Assembly: GCA_033837965.1 (NCBI GenBank)
Contig: JAJLLM010000131.1
Span: forward strand, 1-30,442
DNA: 30,442 nt
Source of the DNA: Pseudazoarcus pumilus_A
GTDB taxonomy: Bacteria > Pseudomonadota > Gammaproteobacteria > Burkholderiales > Rhodocyclaceae
Direction: 5' to 3'
Below, piece after piece: positions 24,217 through 30,442 of the stretch (the stretch's first letter is position 1; the number at the start of each line of letters is the position of its first letter). The position numbers and the translations under genes were made by a program. Below the pieces are notes generated by a model. The model searched no databases and was not told the DNA's origin. It worked only from the letters and a program-made list of their open reading frames with translations.

Positions 24217-25350
24217 TCACACGATGTCGAGGTTCTGCGTGCCGGCGAGGAAGTCCTTCTCGCCGTGGCGGCTGTTGAGTTTGATCTGCAGACGCAGGTC
24301 GTTCACCGAGTCGGCGTTACGCAGCGCATCTTCGTAGCTGATGAGCTCTTCCTCGTAGAGGTCGAAGAGCGCCTGGTCGAAGGTCTGCATGCCGAGCTCG
24401 CGCGAGCGCTTCATGATTTCCTTGATGCCCGGTACGTCGCCCTTGAAGATGAGGTCGGCGATCAGCGGTGAGTTCAGCATTACCTCGATGGCCGGCACGC
24501 GGCCCTTGCGATCCTTCAGTGGCAGCAGGCGCTGCGAGATCAGGGCGCGCAGGTTCAGCGAAAGGTCCATCAGCAGTTGCTGGCGGCGGTCTTCCGGGAA
24601 GAAGTTGATGATGCGGTCGAGTGCCTGGTTGGTGCTGTTGGCGTGCAGGGTCGCGAGGCACAGGTGGCCGGTTTCGGCGAATGCCACGGCGTAGTCCATG
24701 GTCTCGCGGTCGCGAATCTCACCCATCAGGATGACGTCCGGCGCCTGGCGCAGGGTGTTCTTCAGTGCCGCTTCCCAGCCTTCGGTGTCGATGCCGATCT
24801 CGCGCTGCGTGATAATGCAGTTCTTGTGCTGATGCACGAATTCGATCGGATCTTCGACGGTGATGATGTGGCCGTAGGAGTGCTCGTTGCGGAAATCCAC
24901 CATCGAGGCCAGTGAGGTGGTCTTGCCGGTGCCGGTGCCGCCGACGAAGATCACCAGCCCGCGCTTGGTCATCGCGACTTCCTTGAGGATGGTCGGCAGG
25001 CCGAGGTCCTCGAAGGTCGGGATGGTTTGGGAGATGGTGCGCAGGACGAGTCCCACGCGGCTCTGCTGCAGGTAGGCATTGGCACGGAAGCGGCCGATGC
25101 CAGGCGGCGCTACGGCGAAGTTGCACTCTTTGGAGGCCTCGAATTCCGCGGCCTGACGGTCGTTCATGATCGCGCGGGCGAGTTCGGCCGTGTGCTGCGG
25201 GGTGAGAACCTGGTTGGACTGCGGAATGATCTTGCCGTCCACCTTGATGGCCGGCGGGAAGCCCGCCGTGATGAAGAGGTCCGAACCGTTCTTCTGCACC
25301 ATCAGCTTGAGCAGATCGTGCATGAATTTGAGGGCCTGGTCGCGTTCCAT
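24217..25350 (-). CDS. pilU: Type IV pilus twitching ATPase PilU
   Basis: A 377-residue PilT-family hexameric ATPase at the cytoplasmic base of type IV pili. Walker A GGTGTGKTT is at 137-145, with Walker B and the Asp/His boxes in ITVEDPIEFVHQHKNC, ILMGEIRDRETM and HLCLATLHANSTNQALDRI. The C-terminal MQTFDQALFDLYEEELISYEDAL is typical of PilU, and the protein is longer than PilT. The start is set at the ATG at 25350 (MERDQALKFMHDLLKLM), which fits PilU; the frame is open to 25401. It follows pilT after 34 bases in the usual pilTU order. PilU assists PilT-driven retraction. Confidence 0.96.
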   Translation of the reverse strand: MERDQALKFMHDLLKLMVQKNGSDLFITAGFPPAIKVDGKIIPQSNQVLTPQHTAELARAIMNDRQAAEFEASKECNFAVAPPGIGRFRANAYLQQSRVGLVLRTISQTIPTFEDLGLPTILKEVAMTKRGLVIFVGGTGTGKTTSLASMVDFRNEHSYGHIITVEDPIEFVHQHKNCIITQREIGIDTEGWEAALKNTLRQAPDVILMGEIRDRETMDYAVAFAETGHLCLATLHANSTNQALDRIINFFPEDRRQQLLMDLSLNLRALISQRLLPLKDRKGRVPAIEVMLNSPLIADLIFKGDVPGIKEIMKRSRELGMQTFDQALFDLYEEELISYEDALRNADSVNDLRLQIKLNSRHGEKDFLAGTQNLDIV

Positions 25351-25384
25351 CTGCTGCTCCGCTCGCGGTGGGGCTTCGGCGGCT

Positions 25385-26428
25385 TCAGCCGGCGAAAGCA
25401 TCCTTGTTCTGGGCTCGCATGCGTGCCTCGGTGACCGACACGATGTTGCGCCGGACCAGTTCGGTCAGGCATTGGTCGAGCGTCTGCATGCCCACCGACT
25501 GACCGGTCTGGATGGACGAATACATCTGCGCAATCTTGTTCTCGCGGATCAGGTTCCGGATGGCCGGTGTGCCGAGCATGATCTCGTGCGCGGCGACGCG
25601 GCCGGAACCGTCCTTGGTCTTCAGCAGGGTTTGCGAGATCACCGCGCGCAGTGATTCGGAAAGCATGGCGCGGACCATTTCCTTCTCGTCTGCGGGGAAG
25701 ACGTCGATGATACGGTCGATGGTCTTGGCGGCCGACGAGGTGTGCAGGGTGCCGAACACCAGGTGACCGGTCTCGGCGCCGGTCAGCGCGAGACGGATGG
25801 TTTCGAGGTCGCGCATCTCGCCGACCAGGATCACGTCCGGGTCTTCGCGCAGGGCGGAGCGCAGCGCGTTGTTGAACGACAGCGTGTCGCGATGCACTTC
25901 GCGCTGGTTGATCAGGCAGCGCTTGGAGGTGTGCACGAATTCAATCGGGTCCTCGATGGTGAGGATGTGCGAATACTGGTTCTCGTTGATGTAATCGACC
26001 ATCGCCGCCAGCGTGGTCGATTTGCCCGAGCCGGTCGGGCCGGTGACCAGCACGATGCCGCGCGGCTGCTCGGAGATGTCCTTGAAGATCTTAGGTGCGT
26101 TGAGGTCTTCGAGCGTCAGCACCTTGGACGGGATGGTCCGGAACACGGCTGAGGCGCCGCGGTTCTGGTTGAAGGCGTTGACGCGGAAGCGCGAGAGGTT
26201 GGGAATCTCGAACGAGAAGTCGCATTCGAGTTCATCCTCGTACTGCTTGCGCTGCGAGTCGTTCATGATGTCGTACACCATGGCGTGTACGTCCTTGTGC
26301 TCCATCGGCGGCAGGTTGATGCGCCGGATGTCGCCATGCACCCGGATCATCGGGGGCAGGCCGGCCGACATGTGGAGGTCCGAGGCCTTGTTCTTGACCG
26401 CAAACGCGAGCAGTTCAGTAATGTCCAT
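25385..26428 (-). CDS. pilT: Type IV pilus retraction ATPase PilT
   Basis: A 347-residue PilT. The N-terminal PAS-like domain opens MDITELLAFAVKNKASDLHMS. Walker A GPTGSGKST is at 130-138, the Asp box in ILTIEDPIEFVH, Walker B ILVGEMRD at 200-207, the His box in HLVFGTLHTSSAAKTIDRI and the retraction motif AIRNLIRE at 289-296. All are intact at the normal PilT length. It powers pilus depolymerisation, needed for twitching, DNA uptake and surface sensing. It is transcribed divergently from the yggS operon and followed by pilU. Confidence 0.98.
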   Translation of the reverse strand: MDITELLAFAVKNKASDLHMSAGLPPMIRVHGDIRRINLPPMEHKDVHAMVYDIMNDSQRKQYEDELECDFSFEIPNLSRFRVNAFNQNRGASAVFRTIPSKVLTLEDLNAPKIFKDISEQPRGIVLVTGPTGSGKSTTLAAMVDYINENQYSHILTIEDPIEFVHTSKRCLINQREVHRDTLSFNNALRSALREDPDVILVGEMRDLETIRLALTGAETGHLVFGTLHTSSAAKTIDRIIDVFPADEKEMVRAMLSESLRAVISQTLLKTKDGSGRVAAHEIMLGTPAIRNLIRENKIAQMYSSIQTGQSVGMQTLDQCLTELVRRNIVSVTEARMRAQNKDAFAG

Positions 26429-26473
26429 GAGCTATCTGGGCTGGGTTGGGTCGGAAGGCGGCCACAGGCGGGG

Positions 26474-26482
26474 TGCTATACT
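26474..26482 (+). promoter_or_regulatory. Candidate extended -10 promoter of the yggS-proC-yggT operon
   Basis: TGCTATACT supplies an extended -10 (TGn followed by TATACT at 26477-26482), 36 bases upstream of the yggS ATG. No good -35 lies at 16-18 bases, which an extended -10 can tolerate. Placement in the 90-base divergent gap with pilT supports it. Confidence 0.4.
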
Positions 26483-26518
26483 CGGCGCCTGCTGGAGAGA
26501 CGGGCCGGACGCCGGTAT

Positions 26519-27223
26519 ATGACAACAATCGCTGCCAACTTGCAAGCCGTGCGCGCCCGCATCGCCGCGGCCGCGGCAGCGGCAGGGCGTGATCCCGCGA
26601 CGGTCCGGCTGCTTGCGGTGAGCAAGACCTGGCCGGCGGATCACGTGCGCGAAGCAGCCGCAGCCGGCCAGATCGCCTTCGGCGAGAACTATGTGCAGGA
26701 GGGCGTGGCCAAGCGTGCCGAACTGTCGGCCCTGCCGCTCGAGTGGCATTTCATCGGCCCGCTGCAGTCCAACAAGACCCGCCTGGTGGCCACGTCCTTC
26801 GACTGGGTGCACTCCATCGAGCGCGAGAAGATCGCACGCCGCCTGGACGAGCAGCGCGACCCGCATCTGCCGCCGCTGCAGGTGTGCATCCAGGTCAATG
26901 TCAGTGGCGAGGCCAGCAAGAGTGGCGTCGCTCCGGACGAAGTCACAGCGCTGGCCCGCATCGTGGCGGGGCTACCGCGCCTGCGTCTGCGGGGCCTGAT
27001 GTGCATCCCCGAGCCGACTCCCGACAAGGCCCTGCTGCAGTCCCGTTTCGAAACCCTGTGCCGCTTGCGCGACGTGCTGGTTGCTGGCGGGTTCGAACTC
27101 GATACGCTGTCGATGGGCATGTCCGACGACCTGGAGGCGGCCATCGCCGAGGGCAGCACGCTGGTGCGCGTCGGCAGCGCCATCTTCGGCGCACGTGATT
27201 ACACCCCCCAACCGACGGAGTGA
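26519..27223 (+). CDS. PLP homeostasis protein (YggS/PLPBP family)
   Basis: A 234-residue single-domain alanine racemase-like (type III fold) protein. Lys36 in RLLAVSKTWPADHV is the Schiff-base lysine for pyridoxal phosphate. Further motifs are FGENYVQEGVAK, LEWHFIGPLQSNKTR, VNVSGEASKSG, LRGLMCIPEP, LSMGMSDDLEAAIAEGST and VRVGSAIFGAR. Length and motifs match YggS, which buffers PLP and affects amino-acid pools and is not a racemase. The ATG at 26519 is chosen over an upstream in-frame extension because the product then starts at the family N-terminus. It leads the conserved yggS-proC-yggT order; the proC start is 8 bases beyond the stop. Confidence 0.95.
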   Translation: MTTIAANLQAVRARIAAAAAAAGRDPATVRLLAVSKTWPADHVREAAAAGQIAFGENYVQEGVAKRAELSALPLEWHFIGPLQSNKTRLVATSFDWVHSIEREKIARRLDEQRDPHLPPLQVCIQVNVSGEASKSGVAPDEVTALARIVAGLPRLRLRGLMCIPEPTPDKALLQSRFETLCRLRDVLVAGGFELDTLSMGMSDDLEAAIAEGSTLVRVGSAIFGARDYTPQPTE

Positions 27224-27231
27224 AGGGCAGC

Positions 27232-28041
27232 ATGAAGATCGTATTTCTCGGCGGCGGCAACATGGCGGCCGCCCTCATCGGTGGTCTGCTGGAGCGAGAC
27301 GTCGCGGCCTCCGATGTGGTCGTGGTCGAACTCGCACAGGAGCGCCGCGACTGGCTGGAGCGCACCTGGGGCGTCGGCGTGTCGGCCGATGCCGGCGTGG
27401 CGCGCGGGGCGGACGTGGTGGTGCTGGCCGTCAAGCCGCAGCAGATGCGCGAAGTACTGGCGCCACTCGCGGGAGCCCTGGGCAATGCACTGGTGATCAG
27501 CGTCGCGGCGGGTCTGCGGGTGGCCGATCTGTCGCGCTGGCTCGGCGGGCATGGTCGTGTTGCGCGCGCCATGCCCAACACGCCGGCACTGATCGGCGCG
27601 GGCGTGACCGGCATGTACGCGCCGCGGGCCGTCGATGCCGCCGGTCGTGAAGCCGCAGAGCGCATCCTGTCGGCCGTCGGCAGTGTGGTGTGGGTGGAGG
27701 ACGAGGCGCGCATGGATTCGGTCACGGCAGTCTCGGGCAGCGGTCCGGCCTATGTCTTCCACTTCATCGAGGCGCTGGAAGCCGCCGCCGTGGCGCGCGG
27801 CTTCGATGCTGCCACCGCGCGCAGGCTGGCGCTCGACACCGTGCTCGGCGCGGCCCGGCTGGCGGCTTCTTCGGCGGATTCGCCGGGCGTGCTGCGCGAG
27901 AAGGTGACGTCCAAGGGCGGCACCACGGCCGCCGCGCTGGCGGTATTCGGCGAGGGTGATCTGGTCGGTCTGGTCGGCCGCGCCGTTGCGGCGGCCGAGG
28001 CGCGCGGGCGCGAACTCGGCGACGAACTGGGGGGGCGCTGA
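27232..28041 (+). CDS. proC: Pyrroline-5-carboxylate reductase ProC
   Basis: A 269-residue enzyme for the last step of proline synthesis, reducing pyrroline-5-carboxylate with NAD(P)H. The N-terminal Rossmann motif is KIVFLGGGNMAAALIGGLL, with VVLAVKPQQM and VARAMPNTPALIGAGVTGMY in the cofactor domain. The C-terminal dimer/active-site signature is AVSGSGPAYVFHFIEALEAA, followed by LREKVTSKGGTTAAAL. All are intact. The ATG at 27232 has AAGGG about 6 bases upstream; an in-frame ATG 12 bases earlier would only add MKGS. It lies between yggS and yggT, 1 base from the yggT start. Confidence 0.97.
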   Translation: MKIVFLGGGNMAAALIGGLLERDVAASDVVVVELAQERRDWLERTWGVGVSADAGVARGADVVVLAVKPQQMREVLAPLAGALGNALVISVAAGLRVADLSRWLGGHGRVARAMPNTPALIGAGVTGMYAPRAVDAAGREAAERILSAVGSVVWVEDEARMDSVTAVSGSGPAYVFHFIEALEAAAVARGFDAATARRLALDTVLGAARLAASSADSPGVLREKVTSKGGTTAAALAVFGEGDLVGLVGRAVAAAEARGRELGDELGGR

Positions 28042-28042
28042 G

Positions 28043-28624
28043 ATGCTCGGTCAGATCGTATTCCTGCTCATCCACTTCGTTTTCGGTGCCTTCACGCTGC
28101 TGCTGCTGGCGCGCTTCTTCATGCAGTGGCAGCGCGTTCCGTTCCGCAACCAGTTGGGTCAGTTCGTACTGAAGACCACCGACTGGGTCGTGCGTCCGCT
28201 GCGCCGCGTCGTGCCGGGGCTGTGGGGGCTGGACATGGCCAGCCTGCTGCCCGCCTGGCTGGCGCAGGTGGCTTTCGTTGCCATCGAACTGACCTTGCGT
28301 GGTGTGCCCTTCGGCGGGGCCGGTGGCGTAGCCTTGGGCCTGGCCGGCATGGGGCTGATCGAGCTGGCGCGCATGGCCGTTTACTTGGTGTTCGGGCTGG
28401 TGCTGGTATCGGCCGTGCTGTCCTGGGTGGCGCCACATGCACCGGCCGCGCCGCTCGTGCGGCATCTGGCCGAACCCTTCCTGCGGCCCTTCCGCCGCGT
28501 CATCCCGCCCATTGCCGGGGTGGACCTGTCACCGCTGGTGCTGCTGCTGTTGCTGCAGATCCTGCTGGTGGTGCTGGCCGGCCTGCGCGGCAGCTTCGTG
28601 CCGCTGGTGGTCGGCGGGCTGTGA
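28043..28624 (+). CDS. YggT family membrane protein
   Basis: A 193-residue protein made of two YggT repeats, each with a pair of hydrophobic segments. Repeat one has LIHFVFGAFTLLLLARFFMQ and LGQFVLKTTDWVVRPLRRVVP near 8-65. Repeat two has LVLVSAVLSWVAPHAPAAP and HLAEPFLRPFRRVIPPIAGVD with DLSPLVLLLLLQILLVVL near 118-180. This is the standard YggT layout and length. The family has been linked to osmotic resistance and, by neighbourhood, to YggS and ProC, but its activity is unknown. The stop lies 4 bases from the convergent pyrC' gene, with no visible terminator. Confidence 0.93.
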   Translation: MLGQIVFLLIHFVFGAFTLLLLARFFMQWQRVPFRNQLGQFVLKTTDWVVRPLRRVVPGLWGLDMASLLPAWLAQVAFVAIELTLRGVPFGGAGGVALGLAGMGLIELARMAVYLVFGLVLVSAVLSWVAPHAPAAPLVRHLAEPFLRPFRRVIPPIAGVDLSPLVLLLLLQILLVVLAGLRGSFVPLVVGGL

Positions 28625-28628
28625 GCCC

Positions 28629-29906
28629 TCAGGCCTCGAACATCACCTGACCTTCCACCAGCGTATAGCGCACCGCGCCCGGCAGCTCGTGGCCGAGGAA
28701 CGGGGTGTTCTTGCCCTGGCTGCGCAGGCGGTCGCGCGTCACCACGTGACGTGCGGCCGGATCGAAGATGCATACGTCGGCGCGTGCGCCCGGTGCCAGA
28801 TGCCCGGCCTTGGTGATGCCCACGAGCCTGCCGGCATCGCAGGTCACGCGTGACAGTGCCGCCGGCAGGTCCAGGCCGGCGTCTTCCGCCCATTTCAGCG
28901 TCAGCGACAGCAGCAGTTCGAGGCCGGTCGCGCCGGCTTCGGATTCGCTGAACGGCGCGAGCTTGCCGTCGTCATCCACCGGCGTGTGGTCCGAGCACAG
29001 TGCGTTGATGCGGCCGTCGGCCAGGCCGGCGCGTAGCGCATCGCGGTCGCTGGCGGCACGCAGCGGCGGTACGAGGTGGCAGTTGGCGTCGAAGTAGCCG
29101 ATGTCCTGATCGCACAGGTGCAGGTGGTTGATCGACACGTCGCAGGTGACGTCCATGCCCTCGCTGCGCGCCTGTTCGATCAGGCCCAGGCCTTCGGCGC
29201 TGGACAGGCGCGTGATGTGCAGCCGCGCACCGGTCACGCGGGCCAGCCGCAGATAGGTGAACAGCGCCACTGTCTCGGCTTCGACCGGGATACCGGTGAG
29301 GCCGAGGCGGGCGGCCACTTCACCGTCGTGCGCGCAGCCGCCGCGCGACAGGAAGGGCGCCAGCGGCTGCAGCCAGACGCGGAAGCCGAAGGTCGCGGCG
29401 TACTGCATGGCGCGCATCAGCACGGCGTTGTCGACGATGGGTACGTTGGCCTGACTGAAGGCAAAGCAGCCGGCTTCGACCAGTTGCGCCATTTCCGACA
29501 GGCGCTCGCCCTTCAAGCCGATGGTGAGCGAGCCGACCGGATAGACGTGCGCGCGGTTGAGCTGCTTTGCGCGGTAGCACAGCATCTCGACCAGGCCGGG
29601 TTCGTCTAGTGCGGGGTCGGTGTCCGGCGGGATGGCGAGGCTGGTGACGCCACCGGCCATCGCGGCATCCATTTCGGACTCGAGCGTGGCGCGGTATTCG
29701 TAGCCGGGCTCACGCAGGCGCGCGGCCAGATCGATGAGTCCGGGGCTGACCACCAGCCCGCTGGCGTCGATGACGCGTTGCGGCTCGAAGCCGTCCGGTG
29801 CGCTGCCCAACGCGACGACGCGGCCGGCCGCGATGTAGAGGTCCTGTACCGCGTCGACGCCGTGGGCGGGGTCGATGACGCGGCCGTTGCTGATCTTGAT
29901 CTTCAT
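28629..29906 (-). CDS. Non-catalytic dihydroorotase homologue PyrC' (PyrX) paired with aspartate carbamoyltransferase
   Basis: A 425-residue amidohydrolase-fold protein of the class I dihydroorotase family. It opens MKIKISNGRVIDPAHGVDAV and ends with the usual LPGAVRYTLVEGQVMFEA. The metal-binding DxHxH motif before LREPG reads D59-L-A61-A-R63, so both histidines are missing. The region after VWLQPLAPFL also lacks the expected metal-ligand His residues, while SDHTP with its Asp is kept. The protein is therefore probably not a working dihydroorotase. In Pseudomonas an inactive homologue of this type is a structural partner needed to assemble active aspartate carbamoyltransferase. Immediate linkage to pyrB here (25 bases) supports the same role. 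A separate active pyrC should exist elsewhere. Confidence 0.92.
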   Translation of the reverse strand: MKIKISNGRVIDPAHGVDAVQDLYIAAGRVVALGSAPDGFEPQRVIDASGLVVSPGLIDLAARLREPGYEYRATLESEMDAAMAGGVTSLAIPPDTDPALDEPGLVEMLCYRAKQLNRAHVYPVGSLTIGLKGERLSEMAQLVEAGCFAFSQANVPIVDNAVLMRAMQYAATFGFRVWLQPLAPFLSRGGCAHDGEVAARLGLTGIPVEAETVALFTYLRLARVTGARLHITRLSSAEGLGLIEQARSEGMDVTCDVSINHLHLCDQDIGYFDANCHLVPPLRAASDRDALRAGLADGRINALCSDHTPVDDDGKLAPFSESEAGATGLELLLSLTLKWAEDAGLDLPAALSRVTCDAGRLVGITKAGHLAPGARADVCIFDPAARHVVTRDRLRSQGKNTPFLGHELPGAVRYTLVEGQVMFEA

Positions 29907-29931
29907 GTCTCTCGTCTGGCTCCGCTCTCTG

Positions 29932-30442
29932 TCAGGCTGCGAGCATGCTCATCACCGCCATGCGCACGGCGATGCCGAAGGTGACCTGGTTTAGGATGAC
30001 GGCCTGCGCGCCGTCGGCCACGGCGGAGTCGATCTCCACGCCGCGGTTCATCGGGCCGGGGTGCATCACGATGGCGTCGGGCCGCGCGCGCGCGAGCTTA
30101 TCGGCGGTGAGGCCCCATACCTTGTAGAACTCCTGCGGCGTCGGCAGCAGGGCGCCGTTCATGCGCTCGTTCTGCAGGCGCAGCATCATCACGACGTCGA
30201 CGTCTTTCAGGCCCTCTTCCATGTCGTGGAAGACACGCACGCCCCAGGCTTCCAGCCCGGTCGGCAGTAGTGTCTTGGGGCCGATGACGCGGATCTCCGG
30301 CACGCCCAGCGTCTTCAGTGCGGCGATCTGCGAGCGCGCCACGCGCGAATGCAGCACGTCGCCGACGATGGCCACCACCAGGCGCGTGAAGTCGCCCTTG
30401 AAGTGGCGGATGGTGTACATGTCGAGCAGGCCCTGCGTCGGG
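29932..30442 (-). CDS. pyrB: Aspartate carbamoyltransferase catalytic subunit, C-terminal part (truncated by the window edge)
   Basis: The last ~170 residues of PyrB. The N-terminal carbamoyl-phosphate domain lies beyond the right edge. The visible part begins PTQGLLDMYTIRHFKGDF, then VAIVGDVLHSRVARSQI and the aspartate-binding region with HPGPMNRGVEIDSAVADGAQ, and ends QVTFGIAVRMAVMSMLAA. These are family-specific motifs of the pyrimidine-pathway enzyme joining carbamoyl phosphate and aspartate. It is transcribed leftward into pyrC', 25 bases away. No regulatory subunit gene (pyrI) is present, consistent with the class of ATCase that uses a PyrC' partner. Confidence 0.96.
   Translation of the reverse strand, partial: PTQGLLDMYTIRHFKGDFTRLVVAIVGDVLHSRVARSQIAALKTLGVPEIRVIGPKTLLPTGLEAWGVRVFHDMEEGLKDVDVVMMLRLQNERMNGALLPTPQEFYKVWGLTADKLARARPDAIVMHPGPMNRGVEIDSAVADGAQAVILNQVTFGIAVRMAVMSMLAA

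Noticed and set aside
28629..29906. Annotation as active dihydroorotase or as a hydantoinase
   Set aside because: The metal-binding histidines are missing and the gene is linked to pyrB, which fits the non-catalytic PyrC' group.

Overview
This is a GC-rich window (third codon positions almost always G or C) from a chromosomal, gene-dense stretch of a betaproteobacterium. The order pilU-pilT / yggS-proC-yggT / pyrC'-pyrB, together with a LapD-like receptor and a symporter-type sensor kinase, fits Rhodocyclales (Azoarcus/Thauera/Zoogloea relatives). That placement is inference from gene content and order. No tRNA, rRNA, CRISPR array, insertion sequence or prophage gene was seen.

Layout. (a) 1-1820, minus strand: a small membrane protein and the N-terminal symporter half of a CrbS/CbrA-type sensor kinase that runs off the left edge. 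(b) 1930-3203, plus: an EVE-domain protein translationally coupled to a TSUP (TauE/SafE) transporter, followed by two REP-like inverted repeats. (c) 3462-9331: a zinc locus. On the minus strand lies a small His-rich membrane protein plus aztA-aztB-aztC, a classical zinc ABC importer. Divergently on the plus strand lie a DUF2796 His-rich periplasmic protein (ZrgA-like), a LolD/MacB-type ATPase, an FtsX/MacB-type permease and a DUF3299 protein, matching the Vibrio cholerae Zrg zinc-uptake set. A 17-bp palindrome between the two arms overlaps promoter-like elements in both directions and is the likely Zur operator. (d) 9338-11714, minus: a PilZ protein and a LapD-like receptor with degenerate GGDEF and EAL domains. 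(e) 11892-15233, plus: queF, a DUF255 thioredoxin-fold protein and a small cytochrome c ending in a strong terminator. (f) 15303-21727, minus: a probable operon of a ferredoxin-type reductase, an EAL/HDOD protein, a soluble histidine kinase and a receiver-PAS-GGDEF-EAL protein. (g) 21749-24210, plus: an SDR-family protein, a HemJ-like membrane protein and an RlmL-type rRNA methyltransferase. (h) 24217-26428, minus: pilT-pilU. (i) 26519-28624, plus: yggS-proC-yggT. (j) 28629-30442, minus: pyrB (partial) and a catalytically degenerate pyrC'.

The most notable points are: the two-armed zinc-uptake locus with one shared operator and a small His-rich gene; an in-frame TAA at codon 24 of the ferredoxin-reductase gene that would remove the 2Fe-2S domain although all four cluster cysteines remain encoded downstream; the PyrC homologue lacking its metal-binding histidines; and the clustering of three cyclic-di-GMP-related loci (PilZ/LapD, receiver-GGDEF-EAL, EAL/HDOD) near the type IV pilus retraction ATPases. 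I found no wholly unprecedented system. Most genes fall into recognised families.
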